From Selaginella tamariscina (Eukaryota; Streptophyta; Lycopodiopsida; Selaginellales; Selaginellaceae), in the NCBI GenBank assembly GCA_003024785.1, contig PUQB01000045.1, forward strand, positions 62,001-126,000: a DNA stretch of 64,000 nt, in the 5' to 3' direction. Positions 1-10,189 of this stretch are shown here, one piece after another. Position 1 is the stretch's first letter, and each line of letters opens with the position of its first letter. The position numbers were made by a program, and so were the translations under genes. Under the pieces are notes generated by a model, which saw only the letters and a program-made list of their open reading frames with translations, was not told the origin of the DNA and did no database searches.

Positions 1-1590
1 GCTAGTTCCGGTGAGTTCAGAATGTCGATATGCTTAGAAATACCCCCAGGTTTGACATGTTAGGGTTTAGGGGTCGAATGAAATAATTCACCAAGTATGT
101 TCCCTTTGGGAATGAGATTTCAGTGCTAGCCCACTTATGTAAACAGGAAAACAGGGGGGGCCTCTATCACATAAATAAGGTAGTATATGGAGTGAGGGTT
201 CCTGGGTTCATGACTGAGCTCGTTACTCTTCTCCCGATGCAAGCTTTAGCTTGTGTCATCAAGGCACAACCCTCTGTTGTGCCGCCCTAACTTCCAGATG
301 CCAGGGTACGTCCCCTTCGGGGTAGCTTACCCTTAACGTTGGCGAATCCATGCCTGGGAGGTCTTGTCGGAATGCACGTTCCAGAGGGCAGAGGTTGAGG
401 CTTGTCTCCAGCCTCCTCTCCACGTCAAGCTAGGTGTAGCACTCACGGCCAAGCAAGGCACATCCGAGTCCTTGTCCAACTGTGGGCGTGGGACCTTGTT
501 TGACAGGTTCACGTTACCTGGTTCCTGACGGTTCATTGAGGGGTTCTAGAGTTGGCATTTAGGAACCACATTTGTGGTACTTGGTGCAACTCTCGAATCT
601 AAGGGTTGGCATGATAGCCCACATCAGGAAAGGTAGTGTCACATAGAGATGTGACACTAGGCTAAACATCACATGGTACAATGCCCGAGGCATGCCCTTT
701 GGGGTTATGTCATAGGCTTGTCGCCAAGGGGTTGGATACTTTAGCAAACAGACATGCTCGTGCTTGCACTAGGGTGCTAAGCCTTCGCTCAAGGGAGGTT
801 AGGTCTCATAACTAGGTGTGCTTTGGCACACTTGGTTAGGGGAGTGTTCTCCTTGGAATTCAAGGGTTGAAACAACCTAAACATGTTAGCAGGAGCCCTT
901 TCCTGAGGCACTCGCAAGGTCATGTGCTTAGGGTTAACCCAAACCTAGCCTTAGGGTTTGCTTAGCAGAACACTCGTGTTTGCCTACGGCGCACACTTGT
1001 GTCCTCACTAAGTACTAGCCCTAGGTCTAGGTATAACTTGGCCACTCAAACCCTTAGGGGTTTAGTCGTGGTTCAGGGTACCCCTTGTCGCCCTAAAGGG
1101 TTGTACTCCCGGATGAGGGTGATTCCTCAAGGGGTAAGTGACGATGCCTTAGCTCTGTCCAGGGGTATGTGTGGAACACACGTATCCTTGATGGGGGTTA
1201 GGGCATGAGCCTGTCTAGGTCTTCTAGGGCGAGACCCTAAGTCAACTAGGGTTATCCCTCAAGGGTTTTCGGGGTAGACACTCTAGGGAGACTTAGGCTA
1301 AACCCTAAGTCAACTAGGGTTATCCCTCAAGGGTTTTGGGGGTAGACTCTAGGGAGACTTAGGCTAAACCCTAAGTCAACTAGGGTTATCCCTCAAGGGT
1401 TTTGGGGTAGACACTCTAGGGAGACTTAGGCTAAACCCTACTTAGGGTTTAGCCTAAGTCTCCCTAGAATGTCTACTCCCAGAACCCTTGAGGGACAACC
1501 CTAGTTGACTTTCTCCTGTCCACTTGGGCATTAGAGTCTAACCCTAGGGGTCGTTGGGGTTGTTCTGGGAAACTTAGCGTTGCTCACACA
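1..1590 (+). repeat. R1 long terminal repeat, copy 1 (cut by window edge)
   Basis: This stretch matches 2813-4719 almost end to end. It shares a TATA-like segment near 170-195 (cataaataagg, then gtatatgg) and the 3' end gctcacaca at 1581-1590. The same repeat is the LTR of chromovirus D at 45.7-50.2 kb, which identifies it as a Ty3/gypsy LTR. Directly after the 3' end comes TGGTGATGACGCC, a plausible tRNA-type priming site. Open frames inside it, such as a minus frame at 333-536 repeated at 3144-3425, are LTR sequence and not host genes. Confidence 0.75.
1231..1511. repeat. Three direct 65-bp units plus one inverted unit
   Basis: A unit beginning ctaagtcaactaggg and ending gacttaggctaaac occurs three times head to tail from 1231 to about 1438. 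A reverse-complement unit follows at 1441-1511, so the third and fourth units form a long hairpin. The paralogous R1 copy at 4568-4640 has a single unit, so this is a local expansion with inversion. Confidence 0.8.
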
Positions 1591-1654
1591 TGGTGATGAC
1601 GCCAAATGGCCACATGGCAGCCACATGTTGCCACGTGTTGGCCCTTTGGGTTAA

Positions 1655-2572
1655 AACTCTAACACAAAGTGTCCAGCTCATGAAGCAACATTTGGTGCTC
1701 GCATTAAAATTGCTCAAAATTTGCTATGATCCATGAAAGAAAGAAAAGGAGGAAAACAAGGAGGGAACTCAAAAGCAGGACAAGAAACATGACAAGAACT
1801 AAGAACTCAGGAGCAGGATAGGAACTAGGAACTCAGGAGTAGGATAAGGAGCAGGACAGGAACTAGGAACTCATGAGCAGGACAAGGACAGGAACTAGGA
1901 ACTCAGAAGCATGACAGGACTAGGAACTCAGGAGCATAGGAACTCAGGAACATGATAGGAACTAGGAACTCAGGAGTAGGACAAGGAGCAGGACAGGAAC
2001 TAAGAACTCAAGAGCAGGACAAGGCACAGGACATGAACTAGGAACTCAGGAGCAAGACAAGGCACATGATAGGAACTTAGGAACTCAGGAGTCAAGAGTA
2101 GGACAAGAGAGCTTGACTTAGGAGCAAGACAGGAACTAGGAACTCAGGAGCAGGACAAGGCGCAGGACAAGAACTAGGAACTCAGGACTCAGGAGTAGGA
2201 CAAAGGAGCTTGATTCAGGAGCAGGACAAGGAGCAGGATAGGAACTAGGAACAAGACATGAGCAGGACAGGAACTAGGAGTAAGACAAGGAGAGAACAGG
2301 AAGCAAGGAGCAAGACAAGATCAAGACAAGATTGATCGTAGAATGACTGTGTTGATAATAACTGATTGTACAACAATTAAGTCAGAGCTTTTATCCTCAC
2401 AACAATGAGCCTAATCTAGTCATGAGCTAAAATTAGTGATCCTTATCCTGAAGGTATATCCTGTAGCATATTCCGTAGGCATTTCCTATAGGCATATCCT
2501 GTAGGCATATCCTGTGGGCATATCCTGTATCCCATATCCTTGTAATCCTGTATCCTACATTAGGTTGTGATA
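1655..2572 (-). mobile_element. LTR plus leader fragment related to chromovirus B
   Basis: Read on the minus strand, 2572 downward resembles the LTR of element B: gataCAGGatat-type repeats, the AATCAGTTATTATCAACAC segment (plus 2349-2367), then a tandem array. Plus 1660-1760 is the reverse complement of the B leader and gag start at about 20,210-20,290. It is a fossil fragment lying between two R1 copies. Confidence 0.6.
1770..2330. repeat. Purine-rich tandem array, ~25-35-bp unit
   Basis: Many imperfect units of the form aggaactaggaactcagg plus agcaggacaagg, with variable length and point differences. The seed sequence is a short motif of the B-family LTR (agtcctgtcctgctcctgag on the other strand), seen only a few times in the B LTRs at 20.0 and 25.3 kb. 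Confidence 0.85.
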
Positions 2573-2581
2573 GAGACTTGA

Positions 2582-4719
2582 TGTCATAGTTTTTACTATG
2601 ACTCCTTTACTTTGGACGTTGACTGTTGTTACCTACTGTACTATGTTGATAAGCTCTAGATGTAGTAGGAAACAGGCCCGCTTAGTGCACTTGGGTATCT
2701 AGTGATGGTCCGGCCGGGTGTCATTAGGTATTTGCAGGAAACTCTAGGCGAAGTTAGAACTTACCTTCTAGAAAACTCTTACCCTGGTTTTTTGTGTCCC
2801 AGTTGGGTTAATGGTTAGTTCCGGTGAGTTCGGCATGTCGGATATGCTTAGAAATACCCCTAGGTTTGACAGGTTAGGGTTTAGGGGTCGATGGATAACT
2901 CACCAAGTATATTCCTCTAGAAATACCCCTAGGTTTGACAGGTTAGGGTTTAGGGGTCGATGGATAATTCACCAAGTATGTTCCCTTTGGGAATGAGATT
3001 TCAGTGCTAGCCCACTTATGTAAACAGGAAAACAGGGGGGGGGCCTCTGTCACATAAATAAGGTAGTATATAGGAGTGAGGGTTCCTGGGTTCATGACTG
3101 AGCTCGTTACTCTTCTTCCGGTGCAAGCTCCTAGCTTGTGTAGTTAAGGCACAACCCTCTGTTGTGCCGCCCTAACTTCCATATGCCAGGGGTACGTCCC
3201 ACCTTTGGGGTAGCTTACCCTTAACGTTGGCGAATCCATGCCTGGGAGGTCTTGTCGGAATGCACGTTCCAAGAGGCAGAGGTTGAGGCTTGTCTCCAGC
3301 CTCCTCCTCCACGTCAAGCTAGGTGTAGCACTCACGGCCAAGCAAGGCACATCCGAGTCCTTGTCCAACTGTGGGCGTGGGACCTTGTTTGACAGGTTCA
3401 CGTTACCTGGTTCCTGACGGTTCATTAAGGGGTTCTAGAGTTGGCATTTAGGAACCACATTTGTGGTACTTGGTGCAACTCTTGAATCTAAGGGCTATGG
3501 CATGATAGCCCACATCATGGAAGGTAGTGTCACATGGAGATGTGACATTGGGCTAAATGTCACATGGTACAACGCCCGAGGCATGCCCTTTGGGGTTATG
3601 TCATAGGCTTGTCGCTAAGGGGTTGGATACTCTAGCAAACAGGCATGCTTGTGCTTGCACTAGGGTGCTAAACCTTGGGCATCCGCTCAAGGGAGGTTAG
3701 GTCTCCTAACTAGGTGTGCTTTGGCACACTTGGCTAGGGGAGTGTTCTCCTTGGAATCCAGGGGTTGAACAACCTAAACTCATTAGCAAAAGCCCTTTCG
3801 TGAGGCATTCGCAAGGTCATGTGCTTAGGGTTATCCCAAACCTAGCCTTAGGGAGTTTGCTTAGCAAAACACTCGTGTCGGCCTACAGTGCACACTCGTG
3901 TCCTCACTAAGTACTAGCCCTAGGTTTAGGGTATAACTTGGCCACTCAAACCCTTAGGGGTTAGTCGTGGTTCAGGGTACCCCTAGTCGCCCTAAAGGGG
4001 TTGTACTCCCGGATGAGGGTGATTCCTCAAGGGGTAAGTGACGATGCCTTAGCTCTGTCCAGGGGTATGTGTGGAACGCACGTCTCCTTGATGGGGGTTA
4101 GGGCATGAGCATGTCTAGGTCTTCTAGGGCAAGACCCTAAAAGGCGGTTCACATGTGCCCTCACCCTCAAGAATCTTTTTACCCTTGAGAGGTCACATGT
4201 GCTATTTTACCCTCACCCTCGTGAGGGTCTCAAGGGCAAGATTCTAAATCAGCCTAGATTTAATTAAATTCCTTCACCCTCGCGAGGGTGAGAATATACT
4301 TTTTCCTGTCACGTGTCTCATTATAATAGGTTTAAATAAAGATTTTAAAAATATATTAATATAAATAATAAAAAATTTTAATTTATTTTATTTTATATTA
4401 AAATATATATATAAATGAGATGCTTACAATTCTAATTTATATTTATTTTATTTTAAAAAATAAAATTTATTAAATTTAAATTAATAACACGAGGGTAAAT
4501 AGGTCACGTGTGACCCTCACCCTCACCTTCACCCTCATGTGAGGGTGAGGGCACATGTGAACCGCCTCTAAGTCAACTAGGGTTATCCCTCAAGGGTTCT
4601 GGGGGCAGACATTCTAGGGAGACTTAGGCTAAACCCTAAGTCTCCTGTCCACTTGGGCATTAGAATCTAACCCTAGGGGTCGTTGGGGTTGTTCTGGGAA
4701 ACTTAGTGTTGCTCACACA
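2582..4719 (+). repeat. R1 long terminal repeat, copy 2 (complete, holds a MITE)
   Basis: It starts TGTCATAG within a small palindrome (gtcatagtttttactatgac) and ends gctcacaca. It is about 1.7 kb once the MITE at 4142-4567 is set aside. It contains a ~65-bp direct duplication near 2855-2985 (aaatacccctaggtttgac). The same start recurs at 45,750 (+), 49,167 (+) and 62,958 (-). I class it as the LTR of the family represented by elements D and E. Confidence 0.7.
4142..4567. mobile_element. MITE with 28-bp perfect terminal inverted repeats
   Basis: The first 28 bases (4142-4169, AGGCGGTTCACATGTGCCC...) are the exact reverse complement of the last 28 (4540-4567). Inside are CCCTCACCCTC-type subterminal repeats and an AT-rich core. 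It carries no coding sequence. The flanks read ccctaa on the left and ctaagtc on the right, while the paralogous empty site near 1237 reads ccctaagtc. That gives a target duplication of CTAA or TAA. A 3-bp TAA duplication would fit PIF/Harbinger-type MITEs; the superfamily is not certain. Confidence 0.88.
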
Positions 4720-5003
4720 GGGTGATGATGCCAAATGGCCACCTGGCAGCCGACTCTTTTCACGGCATAGAAAAGAAGACCTTTTAACTCTGGCACTACA
4801 CAAAAACACAGTGATATGGAGACTTGAGCCTCAAATTAAAAAAGAAATTTAACTAGCCTTGTGGCTGCCGACTGAGGCAGGATGGTGCCGACCCTCTTAG
4901 ACGGCACAAATGAGAGGATGCCGAACCTTGGCCTCCGCACAAAAAGATATGGTTATTTGAGCATAGGCCTGGTAATAAAATGAAGGTCGACTAACCTTGT
5001 GGT
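4720..5003. other. No gene seen; R1-internal-like leader and unclassified sequence
   Basis: The first ~50 bases (gggtgatgatgccaaatggc) match the sequence after R1 copy 1. The rest contains repeated gccgac/cggcac motifs and no convincing frame. It ends at the insertion point of element A. Confidence 0.4.
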
Positions 5004-5415
5004 TGTCACGACCTTGTGCAAAGGGCGAAACCTTTAGAACAAGGGTGGAACCTTGAAATGAGGAGATTGTATTCAAGAAAGAAATGAATACAAAATGAAA
5101 CACAAGGCCGAAGACTGGTGTTGAATGATTCTGAGAAACCTGGAACTGGAACCCTATTTATATATCTGAGGTCCTGAGGATTGTATGGTCCACAACTGGT
5201 CTGGAATGTGTGATCCACAACTGGTTTGGAATGTGTGGTCCACAATTGGTCTGGAACATGCGTATGAATATACGCCTTGCTGTTGATGGTGTAGTTCAAC
5301 ATCCAGGATCATACGGACTAGTTGGTTAACACATGTGTGTGTTAGCTAAAAGGTCTCGGGTTCAAGTCCTGTGAAAGGCAAAAAATAACCCAAAAAATAA
5401 CCCATGATCCTTACA
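5004..5415 (-). repeat. 3' LTR of element A
   Basis: 412 bp with TG...CA ends, bordered inside by a polypurine tract on the minus strand. It contains the same TATA box and tRNA-like segment as its partner at 9790-10189. Confidence 0.93.
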
Positions 5416-6040
5416 CTATCTCCCCGTCGATGATGAGCACCGCGCATCACTGGTCCAGGTTTTGCAGGATATTGTTGATGGAACTCTCACTAGTCCAGGT
5501 TTTGCAGGATATTGTTGATGGAACTCAGCAACAAGATCAGGATCATGAACAAGATGAGCAGTAGGCTCCCAAGTGCGTTCGCTAGGTGGATAACCGATCC
5601 AGTCCACGAAATAATGAAGCTGACCACGAACAAGTTTGACTCCACGAAATAATGAAGCTGACCACGAACAAGTTCGCTAGGCGGATAACCGATCCAGTCC
5701 ACGAAATAATGAAGCTGACCACGAACAAGTTTGACTCCACGAAATAATGAAGCTGACCATGAACAAGTTTGGAGTCAAGAATTGCAGCAACCTCGAACTC
5801 AGGTTCACCAGCAACTGTAACTGGAGGAGGTGGTGGAAGAAGTTGGCCAGGTTCAGAAGGAGCATGATAAGGCTCCAACAAAGAAACATGGAACACGGGA
5901 TGGATCCGGATGGTTGGCGGAAGCTCGAGACGAAACGTCACAACAGAGAGTTTTTCGATGATGCGAAATGGCCCCAAGCGTTGATAGTCCAGCTTGTCAC
6001 AGGGACGTGTGGTTGGCCAATGACGCCGGAGGAGCCACAC
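5416..6040 (-). pseudogene. Element A integrase C-terminus and chromodomain
   Basis: The minus strand reads FEVAAILDSKLVHGQLHYFV and WIGYPPSERTWEPTAHL. This is the classic chromodomain core (variable Y/W cage, then the WxGYxxxxxTWEP signature) found at the end of chromovirus integrases. Such domains steer insertion to marked chromatin. It is preceded by the HPVFHVSLLEPY motif typical of the gypsy integrase tail. Confidence 0.9.
5454..5770. repeat. Short tandem repeats in the chromodomain part of A
   Basis: A ~36-bp unit (tccaggttttgcaggatatt...) occurs twice at 5454-5525. A ~45-bp unit (gaaataatgaagctgacc...) occurs several times between 5600 and 5770. Confidence 0.75.
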
Positions 6041-6902
6041 TTGGTCACCAATTGTGAATGCTGGGGAGAGGAACGGGAACGATCAGCAGCTTGTCGTTGC
6101 AAATCCCGAGCACATTGAAGATGATGCTGCACTTCTTCATGAACCTGTCGGAGATGCTCAACACGATCATCGGCAGCAGTGGTGAGGCCAGGAACCACGG
6201 GCAAGCTGTAGGACCAGTGAGGATGAACACCAGAGAACGCAAAAAATGGCGACACACCTATGGATGAGTGTGCCGTGTTGTTGTACGCGAACTCGGCAGG
6301 AGGAAGGAGATCGATGGTGATGGATGACCATGGCCGCTGAGAATAGGAAGAGGCTGTAGTAGTCCAACCGGTCGATGACGAGGAAGCTTTATACGCTGGC
6401 ACGTGTCACAAGATCGCACAAATCTCTCAACATACACGCGAAGCCGAGGCCACCAGAACACCCATTGTACTAGCTCAATCGTCTTCCGAATGCCAAAATG
6501 TCCTGCAGCTATGTTGTCATGGCAGTGTTGGACAGCTCGCAACCTCAGTTCTCTGTCCGGAACATAGATTTGGATGTGGTGGTACAGCAACCCATTATGA
6601 AGATAGAAAGCAGCATAATCTCGTAGTTGTGACCCTGGAGACAATGGCTGAACTCGTCGAACATATGCAAGGACATCACGAGCAAACTCGTCTTGAGGGA
6701 GATTTTCTCGGATTAGATCCAAAAACGAAGTGTCAACTGGAGCAGAAGAACGGGAAAGCGCGTTTACCAACAACTGGTTGGAGCTCATGATGACTTGTTC
6801 TTGTTGATCAAATCGGATTTCACCTGGTATTGGAGCTAAGTAACTGCGATGAGATAAGGCATCTGCTTTGCCATTTAGACGACCGGAACAATGAATAATC
6901 AC
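5938..6902 (-). pseudogene. Element A integrase
   Basis: The zinc-binding HHCC region is visible (HFGIRKTIELVQWVFWWPR, then CDTCQRIK). Next come the core with PWSSITIDLLP-type sequence and AEFAYNNTAHSSIGVSPFF, a conserved block of gypsy integrases. Family and order are clear. Confidence 0.9.
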
Positions 6903-7471
6903 GTATCAGAACCGGGATAAAGACTGTGCCCATCGCGCCTGACATCGATTGAGAACTCGTGCTGTTGCCCAGTACTGGAGGTTCTTGTGATCACAATACA
7001 CCCTACCACATGCGGGGAACCTTCAAGGAATCTGTGCCACTCCTCAAAGGCATCGACGATCGCCAGCAGCTCCTTGTTGTAGACATTGTAGTTGATCTCA
7101 GGTGCAGTGAACTTGCGGAAATGGAAAGCAATGGGATGGAGAAGATGATCTGGACCTTCCTGGGATAACACTCCACCAATGGCGAAGTCAGAGGCATCAA
7201 CTTCCACGAAATATGGCTTCGCAGGGTCAGGATGGATAAGAACAGGTGCCGAGGTGAACGCCTTCTTTAGGAATTCGAACGCTTCCTCAGCCTCAGAGGA
7301 CCAGACAAATGGAACATCCTTGCCAGTCAACTTCGTCAATGGCAATGCAATCATGGAGAAATCCCGAACAAAACATTGATAGAAGTTCGCAAACCAGGGG
7401 AAACATCGAACATCACGAACATTTGATGGTCTCTCCCACTCCAATACAGTCCGGACTTTTACAGGATCCAT
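6899..7471 (-). pseudogene. Element A reverse-transcriptase tail and RNase H
   Basis: It contains MDPVKVRTVLEWERPSNVRD and FPWFANFYQCFVRDFS (connection region). The RNase H start follows: YFVEVDASDFAIGGVLSQ with the first catalytic Asp, and INYNVYNKELLAIVDAFEEW with the Glu-bearing helix. Confidence 0.92.
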
Positions 7472-7519
7472 GTGAACACCTTCAGCTGAAATGATGTACC
7501 CCAGGAACTCAACAGACTG

Positions 7520-8449
7520 CTAACTAAAAGAGCACTTCTCCAATTTGGCAAACAAGTGGTGCTTCCGGAGCCTCTCCAAGACTAACCGTACATGCCGTTC
7601 ATGTTCTTCTCGAGTCTTGGAAAATATCAGGATGTCGTCTAGGTACATGATGACAAACAAATCCAAGAAGTCCCAGAAAATATCGTTAGCCATGTGCTGG
7701 AACACAGCAGGTGCATTTGTCAGGCCGAACAGCATTACTACGTACTCGAAATGTCCGTAGCGTGTATGGAAAGCTGTTTTCCACTCGTCCCCTTCTCGAA
7801 TTCGGATGAGATTGTACGCTCCTCTTAAATCGATCTTTGTGAAGTACCGGGCACCAGAAAGACGTTCAAGCATGTCAGAGACGAGCGGGAGAGGATACTT
7901 GTTTGGAATGGTGACCTTATTCAGATCTCGGTAGTCCACCACGAGCCAGAGACTTCCATCCTTCTTGAAAACAAAGAATACTGGAGCACCAGCCGGTGAT
8001 CGCGAATGACAGATAAATCTGGTGACAAGATTCTCCTCAATGTATTTCCTCAATGTCTCCAACTCTGTTGGTGAGAGACCGTAAATGGGACTGGAGGACC
8101 GCTGCTTACCCTCAACGAGATCGATAGGACAATCGTACTCACGGTGCGGTGGCAAGGCAGAAGCTTTCTTTTTGTCGAAGACGTCTGCGAAATCGGCATA
8201 CTGCTTTAGTAAGGCAGGAGGAATAGAAACATCCTTAGCAGAGCAAGGATAGACTTTGATCGCGAACACGGATGTTGGGTCATGTCGGCTATCTTTCTTA
8301 AACTGCTTCAAGGTGATATGCGAGACTCGAAGTGGAGGAGGAACTGGAACATGATCGGAATCAAAGAGTGTGGCTGGAGTTGAAACAGCTAGGAAACTGT
8401 TCATGAAACGTTCTCTCCAACCAGGATCCACCAACTCAATCCACGGCAA
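7520..8449 (-). pseudogene. Element A reverse transcriptase
   Basis: A long open stretch holds all main RT motifs: YDCPIDLVEGKQ, the LVVDYRDLNKVTIPNKYPLP block, [15 protein letters not shown] (first catalytic Asp), FEYVVMLFGLTNAPAVFQ, and the catalytic box YLDDILIFS. This is standard Ty3/gypsy RT. Confidence 0.95.
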
Positions 8450-8625
8450 CCCAAGGATAATCGTAGAGTCCCAAGAGTCTTCAAAGGATGTAGACGGATC
8501 CTGTGCTTGACAGCAAAATTCTTGTCGATGAAATTTGCATTCGCTCCGCTATCCACCAAAGCTTTACCAGAGAACTCCACCTCTGGTGTCTTCAGCTGCA
8601 CCGGAACATGGAACGGCTTGCACAC
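8401..8625 (-). pseudogene. Element A aspartic protease
   Basis: The frame contains GKALVDSGANANFIDKNFA, matching the retropepsin active-site motif LVDSGA. It sits between gag and RT as expected. Confidence 0.88.
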
Positions 8626-8726
8626 CTTCGTGGATGGAATGGATCCAAGATGAGGAAGGGAAGATGTTATGAGTGAAGAGCCTTGAGGAACATGAGTTGT
8701 TTCACGGCAATCTAGCCGGACGGCTC

Positions 8727-9568
8727 CTATTCGGGCTGGATCTTCTCGTTTCCTGGCAGCACAGCAAGGGCCACTTCACGAGCTTGTTTTGGACGTCGAT
8801 GACAATTCTCCAACTTGTGGTACGGGTCCCCACAGTACAAACAAAGCTTGTACTGAATCCACTTCTGACGTTCGGCTGGCAAAAGCTTGCCTCGGCATGA
8901 TCGCCCTAATTCCATCGGGGATGGTTCTATTGAGGAAGATGATGAATTAGCAGATGAGGGAACAGGGACTACAGAAATGGAAGAAGACGGCACCAAGAAG
9001 AAAAAAGGATGCCGACGTTCTTGTTTCTGCTCGATCAACCGGTTGTCACAACGAATTGCCAACTCGATCATGCTGGTGAGGGTTTCCGGAACCGCAAAAT
9101 TCAGCAACATGTCTTTGACCTTGTCCTGCAACCCCGACCAGAAAACCTCCTTGAGAGCACGATCTCCCCATGTGACATCACAAGCAAGAAGTTGAAACTT
9201 CGATGCGTACTCTACTACCGACATACCCCTTGGTGAAGCTGACGGAGTTTGGTGATGGCAGCACTCTCATGATCCACGTCACAGAACATCGCCGTGAACC
9301 GTTCCACAAACTCGTCAAAATTCCTAAGGATCGGATCATTGTTCTTCAGCAAGGCTGAGAACCATGAAAGAGCAGAACCAGAAAGCAGCGACCCGATCAA
9401 TCCAACCTTAATGGGTTCTGTGCTATAGCGCCTCGGCTGCATCACGATCCGCAGACGAACTTGATTGAGAAAACCTCGAAACTTCGATCGGGTACCATCG
9501 AACTTTTCGGGCATGCTAATCTTTGGCTCTAGAGAATTCGCACGCTGTCGGAGCTGATCATTCTCCAA
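8727..9568 (-). pseudogene. Element A gag with CCHC zinc knuckle
   Basis: The first part (9215-9568) carries EPKISMPEKFDGTRSKFRGF and GSLLSGSALSWFSALL, the gypsy gag core. The second part ends in CLYCGDPYHKLENC, a CX2CX4HX4C nucleic-acid-binding knuckle. Both lie on the minus strand just inside the 5' LTR. Confidence 0.9.
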
Positions 9569-9574
9569 GTGTAG

Positions 9575-9789
9575 TTGTTCGAGCTGCTGCTAGAGGGCAG
9601 CAAATTGCTCATGAAGAGCATGCTCGGACATGATGAGTCGAAGAAAAAAAATCAAAAAGAAAAAGAGAAGAAAATTAGAAAAGAAAAAGAAAAGAAAAAA
9701 TCGAAAAGAAAATTAAAGAGAGAAAGAAAGAAAATGGGATCGATGACAAGCAGAAACAGAAGCTTGTCACTACTCAGAATCATTCAAAC
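9575..9789 (-). other. Element A leader, pyrimidine-rich on the minus strand
   Basis: Sequence between the 5' LTR and gag. On the plus strand 9646-9735 is an A/G run (aaaaagaaaaag-like), giving a spurious Lys-rich plus frame. The first 17 leader bases are the priming site annotated separately. Confidence 0.6.
9773..9789 (-). promoter_or_regulatory. Self-complementary primer-binding site of element A
   Basis: Directly after the 5' LTR the minus strand reads GTTTGAATGATTCTGAG. It has no TGG start and no match to an initiator tRNA. Fifteen bases of it, TTGAATGATTCTGAG, are complementary to the element's own transcript segment CTCAGAATCATTCAA inside the LTR (plus 9907-9921). That segment begins 29 nt after a TATATAAA box (plus 9943-9950), about where the RNA should start. 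This is the layout of self-priming LTR elements such as Tf1. Confidence 0.75.
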
Positions 9790-10189
9790 TGTCACGACCT
9801 TGTGCAAAGGGTGAAACCTTTAGAACAAAGGTGGAACCTTGAAATGAGGAGATTGTATTCAAGAAAGAATTAAATACAAAATGAAACACAAGGCCGAAGA
9901 CTGGTGTTGAATGATTCTGAGAAACCTGGAACTGGAACCCTGTTTATATATCTGAGGTCCTGAGGATTGTATGGTCCACAACTGGTCTGGAATGTGTGAT
10001 CCACAACTGGTCTGGAATGTGTGATCCACAATTGGTCTGGAACATGCATATGAATATACGCCTTGTTGTTGATGGTGTAATTCAGCATCCAGGATCATAC
10101 GGACCAGTTGCTTAACACATGTGTGTGTTAGCCAAAAGGTCTCGGGTTCAAGTCCCGTGAAAGGCAAAAAATAACCCATGATACTTACA
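9790..10189 (-). repeat. 5' LTR of element A
   Basis: 400 bp, TG...CA. On the minus strand a TATATAAA box (plus 9943-9950) is followed by the self-priming R segment at plus 9907-9921. The upstream half holds three ~23-bp repeats of the form tggtccacaactggtctggaa. Confidence 0.93.
10092..10165 (+). other. tRNA-like segment inside the LTR of A (antisense)
   Basis: The plus strand contains GACCAGTTGCTTAACAC... and, about 35 nt on, GGGTTCAAGTCCCG. The latter fits the RNA polymerase III B box (GGTTCRANNCC) inside a T-arm-like stem. The other LTR (about 5303-5378) has the variant GACTAGTTGGTTAACAC. An aminoacyl stem does not form, so this is a tRNA-derived relic and not a tRNA gene. Being in both LTRs, it is part of the element. 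Confidence 0.5.

Larger units (their letters stand above)
5004..10189 (-). mobile_element. Ty3/gypsy chromovirus A, full span with both LTRs
   Basis: The LTRs are 5004-5415 and 9790-10189 (TG...CA in both). Flanking pentamers are GTGGT (left) and GTGGC (right), a near-perfect duplication. Reading the minus strand the order is gag, protease, reverse transcriptase, RNase H, integrase, chromodomain, as expected for a chromovirus. A purine-rich tract (ggggagatag on the minus strand) borders the 3' LTR. By eye the LTRs differ at about 16 positions in 400 plus one short indel, so it is fairly young. Long open stretches remain, with a handful of breaks; it looks like a recent fossil. Confidence 0.95.

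Noticed and set aside
333-3425. Minus frames starting MNRQEPGNVNLSNKV at 333-536 and 3144-3425 as a conserved gene pair
   Set aside because: Both lie in R1 LTR copies; similarity is due to the repeat and no domain is visible.
9575-9814. Lys-rich plus-strand frame
   Set aside because: Antisense to the purine/pyrimidine-rich leader of element A; composition artefact.
10092-10165. Functional tRNA gene
   Set aside because: No aminoacyl stem, weak A box; kept only as a tRNA-like relic.
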